A stretch of 64,000 nt of DNA from Nereocystis luetkeana (taxonomy: Eukaryota > Sar > Phaeophyceae > Laminariales > Laminariaceae): positions 17,027,079 through 17,091,078 of the forward strand of contig JARUPZ010000002.1 in assembly GCA_031213475.1 (NCBI GenBank). The letters are read 5' to 3'. Position numbers and translations under genes: made by a program. Positions 32,824 through 45,254 of the stretch are shown here, piece by piece. How positions within the stretch are numbered: position 1 is the stretch's first letter; every line of letters starts with the position of its first letter. The notes beneath the pieces are model-generated. The model was not told where the DNA came from and did not search any database. It was given only the letters and a program-made list of their open reading frames with translations.

Positions 32824-35800
32824 ATGTTGATGCCGTCCATGGTGCTCCCCACCGCAGAGTGGATATCTTCAACCCCGAGACAGGCTTCTGCGCCTGATGC
32901 TGGTGCCTACGGTGCATCTTCAGATAGCCCGCCATCGTCAGTTTCTCCGCAGCCCGAGGCAGAAACTGGACCGACACCTTCGAGCGAAGGCCAACATGTC
33001 GATGTTCACCGCGGCTCAGGAGGGCTCGTCCGCGGCCGGGCCGTGTTCTGCTTGCCTCCAGACGCGGTGTGGTTCCAGGGCCACTTCGCCTACGCCGCAC
33101 GGGGTGGCTGCACGGCTTCGTTGGGCGTACTCGGCACGGAACTTCCCGTGGATCCTGTGAGTACCGGTATGTATCATACGAGGGAGCTTTTGGGCGTTTT
33201 CGTCACTTGGCGCACCCACCGCTTTGTCCGTAAATGTAAGCAGCTTTAAGATACAAATATTAGTATAAAAGTATCCTTACTTTTACGTACATAGTGACAG
33301 TGCTTAGCCGTAGTTTATCTGGTTCGTCTGTGGTATGGTACCTGGTATGTGGGTACCGTCGTGCCCTTCGCCCTCGCTATTAACCCGTTTGGAACCGCAG
33401 TCCCGTTTAGGGGACAAACTACTTGAAGTTTGACTGGTTTGTCCCCACATATGGGACTGCGGTTCTAAGTGCCCACAGCAGGGGGCCTGCTCTTGGGCGT
33501 CGTGTGCTTCTGTTCACCGCGGCGATATTTACATATAGCTGGTGCTTGGTGCACTCCTGCGCATTCGCGTAGTACTACTGCTGTGGTATCACAGTTGTTT
33601 TCTTGCCAAGAGCGAATTCAATTGCAGGTACTACTGTATTCGAGTACAACAGCAGTACGTAACGTATCGGGAAAACATGTTGCCTATATACTGCTGTAAT
33701 TTCTGCACAGGCACACAGGTTGCAAGTAAATGCAATGTGGCCCTGTCTCTACGAGTATGATATGCGGTACGTACCGCCCCTCCAACTGCTCTTACCTGTA
33801 AGTAACTGCTGTGTGTACCTGGTACCTGGTGCAGGTTCGTTGACAGCCTGACCTTTCGAGTTGGTTGACACTGCTCTTATTAATAGCACCACTCGTAGAC
33901 TACAGCAGTCCTGCTGCACTGCCGCTGCTGCTACTGCTGGTGCTTCATACCAGGTACCAGGTATGCTACCTGGTTTGACACTTGCACCGCAGCAAGCAGC
34001 AGTACTACGTGGTGGCAGAGTCACGAAGAGTTGTGCGAGTACCTCCCGAGCTTAGGGGCCGGATGCCGCGCCGCAGAGAGCAGTTTATCATACATGTACG
34101 TACGTAGCGGTTTCAGGAGGTAACACCCCGTCGGGAGGCTTCCAGTGACGGGAAGATACGTGAAAACGACAAAGATTCAGCAGCAAGCAGCAAGCAGCAA
34201 GCATTTCGTGTTACATTATGTATGCCGATACCAGGACAGCTATACCCTCTGGTCTCTGGTTTACCAGGGTATAAAGTATGTAACAGATACTTACGACAAG
34301 GGGGACTTCGCCGCGGCGGGCTGATGCCCCGCCTGCGGCTCCGCGCAGGCCGGTAGGGGCCCAAGGTATAGGCAAAACGATGCCGCTGATGCGACAGAGT
34401 AATACCAGGTACGCACCAGTGGGCACATTGCTGTCAAGGGGTGCATTTAAATGAAATATAAACAGACGTGAGTGAAGAGGGAGAGAACACTGAACCAATG
34501 AATCAGCAGCCATTTTGCCATCCAACTGACAGCACAGGCAGCAGCATCGGCAGTATATGCACTTGCCGCAGATTTCAATAGTAAGTAGGAGAGTATGATA
34601 CATACTCGCCATATCATACTGCAGTTTGCTGCAGTACCACTTTTACGGGTGGCCATACTTGATAGGACCCACGGTACACACAAAAAAACTATATATTTCC
34701 CTATTTTTAGTAGCAATATTTGGTCCTATTTACTGTGGTCCCCCGTAAATACTACTGGTACACGGTACAGATTTGGTACGTACGAGTAGCTGAAAATTAC
34801 CGGTTGCACCGACGATGATGCCGTTGAAACAGCAATCAGCAGCAGTGTGCACGTGCTGGGTGCTGGTGCATGCTCGCAGGAGAAAAACCGCCGCGGGAGT
34901 CCTTGAAAGCAGCAGCAGCAGCAGCAGCGTGAAAGTACCGAGACGGTATAGTCCCGCAGAAGGGGGGTCTCGTCTTTCAGGTTGGGGGTGCGGCGACTGG
35001 TCGACGTGGGTTGGTTGGCATGAGCACGCTCTCGCGGGCTAGCACCGAAAAGACAGTACGCAGCAGATAGCAGACCGACTTGGCATGGATTTTACAGTGA
35101 TAGTGCGGCGGTACCGTCTGAGGGGTCGGGTAAGAAAAACAGCAGGAGGTTGAGCGAAAGGCGAAAAGAGCAAAGCACCGCGGGGACGCGGCGCGGGCAC
35201 AGCCGAGGCCACCACCGGCAACGTCGGGAGAGGCGAGCCGACCGGATCGGCCACAGCGAGGAAACAGCGGTCCGAGGGGGGGGCCACATCATACGACCGA
35301 GGCTGTGATTATCCACCTGGTACTTTTTTTCGACACTTTGCCTTTCATGTCCCAAACGGGTTACTATTACGGGGGACCATAGTTAATAGGACCTATGGTA
35401 TACACAAAAAGCTATATATTTACCTATTTTTACTAATAATACTTGGTCCTATTAACTATGGTCCCCCGTAATAGAGGTTAATACACGATCGACGTTAGTT
35501 CTCGTGAAGTAGTGTACTATTAAGATACAGGCTGCTTCAAGGTGAAACCTATGCTTTCATTCAGAGTCGGAGGTTCACGCCGTTTTTGTGGAAATATACG
35601 TAGCTTTCCTTCGTTTTCGATTTTTGGGACGTGATCCTTTGTAGGACTGCAGTCCCGATTTGGGGACAAACTACTCATAAATGGAGTGGTTTGTACCCCA
35701 AACGGGATTGTGGTTCTAAAAGGGTTGAGAAACCCTGAATTCCCGACGATTGTTTTTTTTCGTCAGATAGTTTTATTTTGCTGTTGGATTTTTGGGCCTT

Positions 35801-37125
35801 AAGAAAACCCAAATTCCCGACGAAAAAAACAAGCACCGCGTCGACAGGGGGTCACAAAACACTCACGCAAAATGTCAGTATGTATCTCTTAAAAAACGGC
35901 GTGAACATTCGAGCTTTGGTGCGGAAAACATGCGCACTTGCGTACTTGCCTGGTAATTACTTAAATTCAGTAGAATATCAACTTTGGCGTTAAAATGACG
36001 TGATATTGGCCCAACGCAGTCAGTTCTCGAATACATGCCCGATTTTATGTTACGGACATGCCTTTGGAGCACCTGGAACCGGCTATTAACGGTTCTGAAA
36101 ATAAGGTAGAATACAAATCGTCCTTTTTCTTACCGAAACGCCTGACTGTTACTGGCCTTTTCCCGTCAGGATAGACTTTTACCCCTCGCGCCAGCCCTAG
36201 GATCTCAACTGAGCACCTGGCTATGCCACCCTCTTCCGGTGTATGGAGGTCAGTAAGATACCAATTAAGTGGCATTCGAGTAAATAATGCAAGGGTGTGT
36301 TAGGTGAGGTATACCTAAACCCGGGCAACTTTTCGAGGTCGTACCTAACGTACCTAAAACTTAGGTAAGGTATCAGGGTCCGTACCTAACGTACCTAAAA
36401 CTTAGGTGAGGTACACGGGTCCGTACCTAACGTACCCAAAACTTACGTAAGGTATTGAGGTCGTCCCAAGGTTCGTACCTAAACCCGGGTATTTCGTCGA
36501 CGTGTATACCCTATACCCGGGTAAGGTATCGAGGTCCGTACCTCACGTACCTAAAACTTAGGTAAGGTATCGGGGTCCGTACCTAACGTACCTAAAACTG
36601 AGGTAAGGTATTGAGGGCTGTACCTTACGTACCTCAAACTTAGGTAAGGTATCGGGGTCCGTACCTATCGTACCTAAAACTTAGGTAAGGTACATACCCG
36701 GGTATTTTACCCGGGTATACCTAAGTACGTACCTTACCTAACACACCCTTGAAATAATACAAGAGGCATTCGTCTCTCGACAAAAATTCGGTCGTTCAGC
36801 TTGAACCAGCTCGTAATAGTTGGCTTAAAAATATTATTTTGTTGCTGTCCCTGTCCCTCCTCGTCTTCCCGTTGCCCCCTGTCCGCCATTTGCCCACTAT
36901 TTTCCCCCCTTCGAAGTGCATGCAGTGCTGCCATGGAGGGTTTTCACGACACAAGTTGGCGTTCATTCACCACGAGGTGAGACCTGCTGCTTGGCGAGCA
37001 AGATTGTTGTTCGATCTTCGTCGGGGTTTCTTCGCCGTGGAGGGGGTGGAAGTTGAGGGGGAGTCAGATGTGCGCACATGTGCGGGGATATTGGGGGTGG
37101 AGGGTGACGGTATACCAGGTATCTG

Positions 37126-37160
<35 letters not shown>

Positions 37161-40100
37161 CCAGGTATCCCCCGGCTCGCCGAGTTGGGCGGCGGCGCCC
37201 GTTCTTTCGTTTTTTTCGACGGAGTCACCGAAGGCTGATGTGCGGGGCGGGCGTGGCGGCTCGGGCGTGTGTACGCGGGGGGATCGGGTTTCGCTCGGGA
37301 GCAATCGGTGTCGAAAAGCTATACTATCGACAGGGTTGGCAGCTGCTGTTCTCATGTTTCTGTTGATTGTTGTGATATTTATTTATTTTTTCCGTGTTTT
37401 TTTTTTGTTTTTTTTCGCGCAGTCCGGGAAAGAGTCGACGCTGGTCGTCGAACGATACGGGGGAAACATGATGAGCCTGCATGCGGAGGCGTCCGGAGAA
37501 GAGGATGGGGGCGCCGCGGGGGACGGGCCGTTGGCGGTGGACAGCGACCTGTCGTTCCAGACCCACGTGATGAAGGTATGATTTTGTATACCTGGTGTTC
37601 GTTGACCCCTTTTAGCACCGCACTCCCATTGCGGAGACTAAGTAGTCTTATTCTAAGTAGTTTGTCCCCACAACGGGACTGCGGTCCTGAAAAGGGTCAT
37701 GAAACCTTTTGGAACTGCACTGCACCACGTACCTGTACGAGAGAAAACGAATACTCGTACGGTCGCGAAGAGCGTCGGACTCGCGCGAGGGGTTCGATAT
37801 TTTTTCTTCAGCGCTCGTTGTCTCCCCACGACGGCATGCATGAAAAAAGTGGTTCAATATATACAAGTCGAACATCATGTTTTCGGAAGGCATCTCTCTC
37901 GATCTCTCTCAATCTCTCGATCTCTCGATCTCGATCTCGACGGGAATATCTCCGGAAACACCTCGTTCGGGTGTCGGCAACCTTAACCTTCCCCATCCTG
38001 ACAAAAAATCGAGCGCTGGAAAAAGACGCTCGCACCCCCGTTGCTCACTCAAAATTCTCCTTAGGGTACTACTATTACGGGGGGCCACAGTTAATAGGAC
38101 CTACGGTACAGACAAAAACCAAACACATTTCCCTATTTTTACTAACAATATTTTGGTCTTATTTGCTATGCCTCCCCGTAATACCTCAGCCTAACTTCGA
38201 GTCGTTTGTACCCGAAACGAAAGGTACAGCATGACCTAATGTGTTCGAGGGGTTAAGCCGGTTACCCTTTTAGAACCACAGTGTGTGTGTGTTCTTCACA
38301 TTAAACCGTTCTTTCTACCCGTCGACATCCAGCACAACAACCGGTGTCCGTGCCGATTCTTCGATCCTAGAAGAGATACAAGTTCTGTGGTCACAACCAG
38401 TGTCCGTGCCGATTCTTCAATCCTAGAAGAGATACAAGTTCTGTGGTCACAACCAGTGTCCGTGCCGATTCTTCAATCCTAGAAGAGATACAAGTTCTGT
38501 GGTCACAAAGCTACGCCACAGCAGAGATACTACGTTGCCACGTGTGCGGTATGCACTGCGGTGGGCAGTCCCACGTTGTGGACAAACCACTCAAATTTCG
38601 AGTTTTATTTCGTCCCCGAATCGGGACCGCCGGTCTAAAAGGGTCAAACCTGACTTTGTTTTTTGTTTTCTGGTTCCTGCCCGTATGGCGCTCTGGACGG
38701 AAATGCAGGGGTGGGAGTGTGGGTATTCGGATTGAAAGCAGTTGATTGAAAGAGAAAATTGGCGAAAAAAAAAGGGGAGGCGGAGTATTACTCGCGCCCA
38801 TGTGGGAATTGAAAACAAACTACCAGGTACAAACAGTAGGTGTACAGGTACGTAGCGGGTTGTTTTTTTTTGCATCAGAAATAGATCAAACACACATGTA
38901 TGTGTGTGTGTGTTTATTTTTTGTGTTTGCGGTTTTAGTATACTCCCTCCCCTGTATGCTATCGTGTCGTCCCATATGCACGAAAATCCGCCTCAAAAGC
39001 GGTTCTTAGTAGGATGCAGTTCACCCTTCATGCGACTCGCCCAACCCCTCACGGCGCTTCGCGCTTGGTGCAGAGGCGATGTCTGCCTGGTCGATGAAAA
39101 GCCGACGCGCCCCGTCCCGTCATTGTAGGGATGCAAAGGTCTATGGTCATACGACCACGGCCATGCTTGATATCGAGTGCATCCCACCTATCGAGTGCCC
39201 CCCCTCCCCCCCCTGCTTCTTGTCTGGGACTAAAAACAAATGGAGTGCCAATTTTTATTTCGTCTACCCTTGCGCCAACGGCCCTTACATTTGCGTCGGG
39301 AGTGGTAGTCTAGACTGTACCTGCAGACTTGAGATGTTGTAGACTCCTTTGCCATGGCTTTCCAGGGATTCGGGCGAGATTAGGGAAGATCAACCATGGT
39401 ATCAACAACAACCATGGCAACAACTACAGCAGCAGCAGTAGCACCCCCCCCCCCCACCCCAAAAGGGTGTTTATACTCGATAAGCCCGAGGTTATGTACG
39501 ATGATGTGTGTGACCCTGAGATCCGATGATGTTCCGGTACCCCATGCTCCGGCATCCTGCCCCATGCTCCGGCATCCTGTAATACGGTGAGCTACGAGTA
39601 GTTGTGATGTACAATGGTTGTTGCCCTACTGTACGTAGACCATCGTAGATCATCGTAGATAGGTCGGCATCGAAGAAATATGCAAACAGAAAGGCTGTGT
39701 ACATTCCAACAGCAGTGTGTTCCTTTCTAGCTGGTGTGTACTTATCACTCTGTCCCTAATTATAAGCAACATTTTGTTTGAATATTAGTGTAAAAAAGCT
39801 CCTTGTGTTTTGAGACAGAGTGATATGTGATACCGGTGTACCTGGTACGTCGTAGGTAGAGAATCCTTGTGTTTGTAAACTGCTGTATGCTCCTCCTCTG
39901 CGCTGCCTTTTTCCACCGCCTCGGCCGTAGACCGAAGGCGATACCCAAAACAACAGCAATAACGCTAACAATACTAGCAACACCCAACTCAACAAGACCA
40001 AGTTGATGAAACAACAACTACTCTAGCAACACCCACTCGACGACAACCTCAGCAACAACACTATTAATAACAACACCACCAACACTACCAACAACGAACA

Positions 40101-42924
40101 ACAATAACAAAAACCCTACCCCCCCCCCCCCCCCCCCCCACCACCCCGAAACGCCTGCGGACCCACCTCTGATTGTGACGGTCGGCGTCAACCAACGTCA
40201 GGCTGACGACGACGCGCGACCGTTGCTTGATCGCTACTTCCAATCCATCGTGCGAGCCGCCACGGACCCAGCGGTGAGCCTTGTCGATAGAAGGTACTGG
40301 AAGGTACTGGAAGGTGTCCATTGAATGTGGTTGGAAGGAGGGTTGAGAGAGCGGCGTGGGGCGGCGGGTGAGTGTGGTTGGTGGAGGAGGAAGCAGACGA
40401 TAGGTGTTCCGGTAGAGTAGTATATCGTACAAAGTAGTGCTATTGTAAATGTCAACACCAGGTAGGTACGAGCAGCTAACTTGTGTAGCACTCCTGGTTT
40501 GAGTTGGTTTTGAGTTTGGGTCGGTTGGATTGGGGTGGAGTTGGGCCCTCCAGCGACACGACAGCTTGTAGACGTTGGGTTGGGTTGGGTCTGGCTGAGA
40601 TGCGGCAACACGGATAGGTGGGTGGATTTTTGTTGGGTTGGGTTGGTTGGGTTGGGTAGATTAGGTCCACCGGCGACACCTAATGTCTTCTATGAATAAC
40701 CCTTTTGGGGCAACACAGTCTATAGATCATGCAGATCAGGAATCTATCTGTCTTCCCTCAAACATCTACATCATCAAGTAGGAATGATCTGTGGATGATC
40801 TATATATGCTTTGTAGATGATCTGTAGATTATTTCTTGATGATCTGTAGATTATCTATTGATGATCTGTAGATGGTCTGTAGAGGATCTATGGATGATCT
40901 GTAGATGATCCGTAGACGATCTATTGATGACCTGTAGATGATCTATTGATGATCTGTAGATGAATTGCCCGAGGCGTGGAGCCGTGTATGTCACCCCAAA
41001 GGACCATTAGTACCACTCTGTCCCTAAACATTTAAGAGCTTTTTTTATATTAAGGTGCGACACCAACTGTCATGGGGAATGTTTTTGAAGGGCTCTAAGA
41101 ATTTTCCCCAATCAAGGCAGCGGCCGGCCGATGTTGTACTCGTCACTTTGTAGGATGCAACTCTCACCCGTCGTGCGACTCGCCGGACCTCTCACGTTTC
41201 GCTTCGCCCTTGGTGCAAGCAATGCCTGCCTGCTCGGTGAAAAACCCGACGTGCTCCGTCCCGGTATTGTAGGGATGCGTGGGTCTATGGTCATACGACG
41301 ACTACGGCCATGCACGATATCGAGTACAACCCACCCCCCACCCCTCCCAACTTAAGTCCGTAGAGGGTAGTGAGGAAACCCAGATTTTTTCGAGGTGCGC
41401 CTCTATTGTACCCGGCTCGCACCCCCTCCCTTTGTGTGGCATATGCTCTATACGGTACGTGCCATCACATTTATTTTTTGTATGAACGGTGTTCCCCCTC
41501 CGTTGTCTCAGAATGCTCGCTCGGCTCGGACAGATCATTCTCAGTTGATGATCTAGATCTGTCAGGGGAAGACAATTTTTCCCTGACGTGTAGGGAGCTA
41601 CCTCCAGTGCCTGGTGGGAGCCGTATGGTCTGGATAATATTCCTCGAGGAAACGTGTTCCCTTGGGTTGACCCTGTACCGCCGCATGTCCTGCACTTCCG
41701 ACTCATAGCGGCAGGTTAGGAAGTAGATGATCTGTCTGTAGATGATCTGTCTGTAGATGATCTGTCTGTAAAGGATCTGTCTGTGAATGATATATTTGTA
41801 GAGTGATATCTCTATAGATATATCTGTGGATGAGATATCTATGGATGATCTATCTGTGGGTGATATATCTGTAGAAAGATCTATCTGTAGAGGATATATC
41901 TGTGTAGTGATATATTTGTAGATCTAACTGTAGATGATCCATCTGCAGATAATCTATCTGTAGATCATATATCTGTAGATCATACACCTGTAGATGATAT
42001 ATCTGTAGATGATCCATTTGTCCGACGTGTGGTATTTTACCCAACCCACTGGATGCTGATTGCGGAGCCTACTCACTGCTGCAGCCCAACACGTGGTCTA
42101 ATGGCGATCCGCATATTATCTTCCGTTTTCCTTTTGGCGTTTACTTTTACTTAGTAAAGTATCTTAGGTTTTCCCCCCTTGACGTCCCCTTTTGTTTGCG
42201 AAATTAACATTTTGTGCTTTCCTCTTGACGTTTACGTTTTGTTGTTTCGCCTCGCAGGAGCTTCAGGAGTGCATCGTGTGCATCGGCCAGATGGACGTGC
42301 CGCTGAGCCTACTCCAGGAGCTCGCCGCCCCGCTGCCGGACGTGTCCCGTTCCAATTCCATTGTGAGCACCTTCTGGTTCCTGGGTCTTATTGACGAGTT
42401 GGTGGCTGTGGTGGTGGTGGTGGTGGGGGTGATGGGGATGGTGGTGGTGGTGGTGGTGGTGGTGGTGTCGTTGTTGGTGGTGGCGGTGGTGATGGTGGTG
42501 TTGTCCGTATCGTCGTTTTCGTTGTGGTTGCCGTCAGCTAAAATGGATTTTCCATATGATGTGGGGAGCGTTTTTCTGCCGCTTTTTTGTCTCGTGCTGT
42601 TTGACTTGCCTGCCCTCCGACCCCCCCCCCCCCCCCGTAGCCCCCCTCCCCCCCTTCCTCGCTCGCAACCCTCCTCCTCCCTATACTTCATCTCAATGCC
42701 CTACATTTGAGTGTCTGCGCATACTATTTTCGTTCACCAAGGATCTCCGCCGGAAAGATATGCCATAATCGAAAGCATTTTGGCATGCGCACAATCGGAG
42801 ACGAAAGATGGTTAAATATTGGATTCTTATGTTTGAAAAAAAAAAAAACACTTGCAGCAGCGGCAGCCCTTTTGCAGGACCCGACGACCAGAACAAAAGT
42901 CGTGCAGCAGTACCTACCTGCTCC

Positions 42925-42969
<45 letters not shown>

Positions 42970-44217
42970 GCAGCAGCAGCAGCAGCAAGCACCATCAGGC
43001 AGACGTGCGATCTAACGTACGCTCCTCGACACTCGCTGTGTAAGCAACGCTGCCACAACGAGAGATCGGCCCTCCTTCTTCTTTGTTGTCCTCGCTGCCC
43101 GAAAAGGGGTCGTAGCGGCAAGGGTGCGCGCGCTTGAAACAGCAGCAGCAGCAGCAGCATCCGCAAGAAGCAGCAGCGCGTGCTCGAGGCGGCTCTCTTA
43201 CTGCCGCAGCATTTGCTTGCAGCAGAGCTTGCCTATGCAGCAGCGCTCGCTTGCAGCAGCGAGCGCTTGTTTGCTGCGAAGAGCGCTCGTTTGCAGCAAT
43301 GCTTGCTTACCGCAGTGTTGGCGCGTGCAGCGACAGCACTGCACGGCCAGCAGCACACTTGCTTACAGCAGCACACTACACGCAGTAGTGGCAGTGCTCC
43401 GTGACGCGAAGCAGCAGCTGCAGCAGCACCTATCTACTGCAGCAGCAGGCAGCAGAGTAGGTATGCAGCAGCAGCAGCGGCAGCAAATTCTCGCAAAACC
43501 CCGCCGGTAGCAGACATGGCCCCAGGCCACTCGCGGGTCGAGCTTGGCCACTCTCGGGTCAAGCTTGGCCAATCCAAAGCGTCCGGAGAGTTTTCGGCGA
43601 ACAGAATGCAGCGGTCGAATCTCATATCACACAAATATGGCTCTGGTATAATATGCTATCCAAAATGCGTAACTTCGTCATTTTCATTGCAAATTTGATT
43701 AGGCTTTTTGATTATTCGCTGGTGACGGGGGAATAGATGAGCAAATTTCGTAATATATTTTCTTTTTGCCCAGACACTTCTAGTAACGCAAATTAAGTTT
43801 ACAACTTTTATCCTCGCAAATTAAGTTTACAACTTTTATCCTCGCCTCGCTTCGTCCACCTGCTCGCAGGTATGCTCCGCCTTCTCGCCGTGTCGAGAGA
43901 TACCCCAGCTCCGGACGCGACGGCCAGCCAGCAAACCCACGCCCGCTCTGTCCCCTTACCCCCCAGAAAGCACCGCCTCCTCCCGCCACGCCCGTGTAGC
44001 CTCATCCCCTTCACGATCGACCACGAGCCGGGCCGAAGAGATCGCGGGGGGCGAGGCAATACGCCCGGGAGTCCATTGTGAGGGGGAGGCCGCCTCCGGG
44101 GGGCGGGGGAGTGAAGTCGCGTCTGGAAGGAGTGCGAATGTGGACGGCGGTGCGATTGCGGGGGGTGGGGGGGGAGAAGGAGAGGCGGTCCAAGAAGAAG
44201 ACGATGATTGGCTTTAA
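32824..44217 (+). CDS. Gene B: six-exon gene of unknown function
   Basis: Model: 32824-33156 (donor CCT|GTGAGT), 36917-36976 (GAG|GTGAGA), 37423-37575 (T-rich tract, GCGCAG acceptor; AAG|GTATGA), 40202-40273 (GTCAG acceptor; GCG|GTGAGC), 42258-42362 (T-rich tract, CTCGCAG; ATT|GTGAGC) and 43870-44217 (GCTCGCAG; TAA stop). Every junction is phase 0 and the total is 356 codons. The order is a Pro/Ser-rich N-terminus, a Cys-containing segment (VFCLPPDAVWFQGHFAYAAR), an acidic stretch in exon 3, a helical region across exons 4-5 (LLDRYFQSIVRAATDPA then ELQECIVCIGQMDVPLSLLQ), and a Gly-rich tail ending EAVQEEDDDWL. Exon 2 is the weakest; exon 4 may start earlier, since its frame is open through PPLIVTVGVNQRQ. 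No family recognised. Exons may be missing in the large introns. Confidence 0.45.
33380..33474. mobile_element. MITE2 copy
   Basis: TTAACCCGTTTGGAACCGCA to GGACTGCGGTTCTAAGTGCCC; left TTAA kept, right lost. Confidence 0.7.
34641..34751 (+). mobile_element. MITE1 copy f, degenerate, second subfamily
   Basis: TTTTACGGGTGGCCATACTT ... TACTGTGGTCCCCCGTAAAT, with ACGGTACACACAAAAA in the core instead of TATGGTATACATAAAAA. Confidence 0.75.
35365..35473 (+). mobile_element. MITE1 copy g
   Basis: Intact ends; TA at both borders, C...G outside. Confidence 0.9.
35635..35728. mobile_element. MITE2 copy
   Basis: GGACTGCAGTCCCGATTTGG to GGTTCTAAAAGGGTTGA; the left terminus is eroded. Confidence 0.65.
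36290..36751. mobile_element. hAT-type element with internal tandem repeats and 8-bp target duplication
   Basis: Inverted ends CAAGGGTGTGTTAGGTGAGG and CCTTACCTAACACACCCTTG. Flanked by AAATAATG (36282-36289) and AAATAATA (36752-36759), 7 of 8 identical. Inside are about eight units of some 41 bp with TACCTAACGTACCTAAAAC and TTAGGTAAGGTAT, themselves partly self-complementary. No coding capacity. Eight-bp duplications with CA...TG ends define hAT. Confidence 0.8.
37126..37160. repeat. (CTAT)n microsatellite
   Basis: About eight TATC units, bordered on both sides by TACCAGGTA palindromes. Confidence 0.85.
37602..37700. mobile_element. MITE2 copy
   Basis: GACCCCTTTTAGCACCGCAC to TCCTGAAAAGGGTC; 27 bp after the gene B exon 3 donor. 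Confidence 0.75.
38073..38183 (+). mobile_element. MITE1 copy h, second subfamily
   Basis: TATTACGGGGGGCCACAGTT ... TGCCTCCCCGTAATA; core with CTACGGTACAGACAAAAAC. Confidence 0.8.
38268..38643. mobile_element. MITE2 split by an R1 insertion
   Basis: The left piece CCCTTTTAGAACCACAG stops at 38281; the right piece resumes at about 38566 with CAGTCCCACGTTGTGGACAA and runs to CTAAAAGGGTC. CAG is present on both sides and may be a short target duplication. Confidence 0.75.
38281..38564 (-). mobile_element. R1 copy with a 56-bp unit triplicated
   Basis: Same 3' end and CA tail as other R1 copies. The block from AACCGGTGTCCGTGCCG to TTCTGTGGTCAC is repeated three times head to tail (38339-38506, 56 bp each); other copies have it once. 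Confidence 0.8.
38998..39220. repeat. R3 repeat
   Basis: GTAGGATGCAGTTCACCC ... ATTGTAGGGATGC ... GTCTATGGTCATACGAC ... ATCGAGTG, ending in a C-rich tract. Confidence 0.7.
40787..40972. repeat. GATGATCTGTA satellite, array 1
   Basis: Repeated GATGATCTGTAGATG words with TTGATGATCTG variants. Related arrays lie at 41722 and 44902. Confidence 0.8.
41144..41348. repeat. R3 repeat
   Basis: Same order as at 38998 (GTAGGATGCAACTCTCACC ... TGTAGGGATGCG ... GAGTAC); the C tract is short here. Confidence 0.7.
41722..42022. repeat. 15-bp satellite (GATGATCTATCTGTA), array 2
   Basis: About 20 imperfect 15-bp units. The minus frame reads a repeating DLQIY pentapeptide, which I take as spurious. Confidence 0.85.
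42925..42986. repeat. (CAG)n tract
   Basis: About 20 CAG units in two blocks; a CAG-rich zone continues to 43470. All three frames give homopolymers, so ORFs here are not counted as genes. Confidence 0.9.
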
Positions 44218-44901
44218 AATTTTGTTGGAATGGCGTGTCTGGCGGGGGGTGGCGGTGGAGGCGGGACGGGACTGGGGGGGGGTGGGGGGGGTTATTGGTC
44301 GCATTGAAAAAAGTTGGTTGCTTTGTGGGTGTGTGTCTAAATTGGTGAAACGGTATGGTGCAGGTCGGCGAGCAGACGATTCGTTCGTGTTTTGTTTTGT
44401 GTTGGTTTTGATTTGGTTTCTGTTGGCGAGGCACGTCGCGCTGACCAAATTTGCGGGTTGACGGTCTAGTTTAGGCCCTTCAAGGCCTCCTTAGACTTAG
44501 TATACTATTTTTTTAGAGCAGGGATTTCTGTGACGTCTGTCCGTCCGTCAAGAACTTTGACGGCTTACCGTCATGACCCGTCAAGGGGTTGCCGTCAACC
44601 AATATCTTTGGCGCTGGCTGACCCTACCCCCTTGACTTATATGTTGCTACCTGCTGCGGACCCGTGGACCTCCTCCACCCGGCACCCATACACTACCGGG
44701 AAGACGTCAGGCAGATCATCGAGTCCCGCTTCATGATCTAGACGTTTCAGGGCAGGTAGGCGTCTGATCTGTATGATCTGTATGATCTAGCTTGTGCTGC
44801 CGGGTGAAATGCCGTTTCATCCGCGTGATGTATGACGTGTCTCCTGCGTTGGATCTGTGCCGTACAGATTCCTGCACATCAAGGTCATTACGGCAGGGTA
44901 A
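44218..44901. other. Downstream of gene B; no gene recognised
   Basis: Mostly unassigned sequence, with a small inverted repeat of GACGG words near 44550-44590. It leads into satellite array 3. Confidence 0.4.
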
Positions 44902-45165
44902 GATCTAGATGATCTATCTGTAGATGATCTGCCTGTAGGTGATCTATCTGTAGATGATATATCTGTAGATGATCTATCTGCACATTATCTAACTGTAGAT
45001 GATCTATATGTAGATGAATTTTCTGTAGATGATATATCTGTAGGTGATCTATTTGTAGTTGATCTATCTGAAGGTGATGTATCTGTAGATTATCTATCTG
45101 TAGATGATATATCTGTAGGTGATCTATCTGCAGGTGATCTAAGTCCAGGTGATCTATCTGCCCGA
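44902..45165. repeat. 15-bp satellite, array 3
   Basis: Same unit as array 2 (CTGTAGATGATCTAT), with some GGTGATCTATCTG variants. Confidence 0.85.
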
Positions 45166-45254
45166 CATATGCAAGTGTGCCAAGAAAGTTTACCCAGGTG
45201 ACCGACCCTCGTGGTGAACGTAGGGAGTGTCTGGTACGGTTGCAAGAGTAGCGG

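Larger units (their letters stand above)
33157..36916. other. Gene B intron 1 (model), repeat-rich
   Basis: Contains MITE1 f and g, two MITE2 copies, a hAT element and several TACCWGGTA units (33816-33830, 33948-33963, 34402). An open plus frame at about 35020-35308 (Arg-rich, ending GGGHIIRPRL and a stop) looks partly coding and may be a small gene or stray exon. I could not tie it to gene B. Confidence 0.35.

Noticed and set aside
31818..32897. 359-codon plus-strand ORF
   Set aside because: Antisense of the LINE reverse transcriptase and BRK1 exon 1, whose minus-strand motifs are clear.
42693..43510. Ala-, Gln- and Ser-run ORFs on both strands
   Set aside because: CAG-rich low-complexity sequence; every frame is open.
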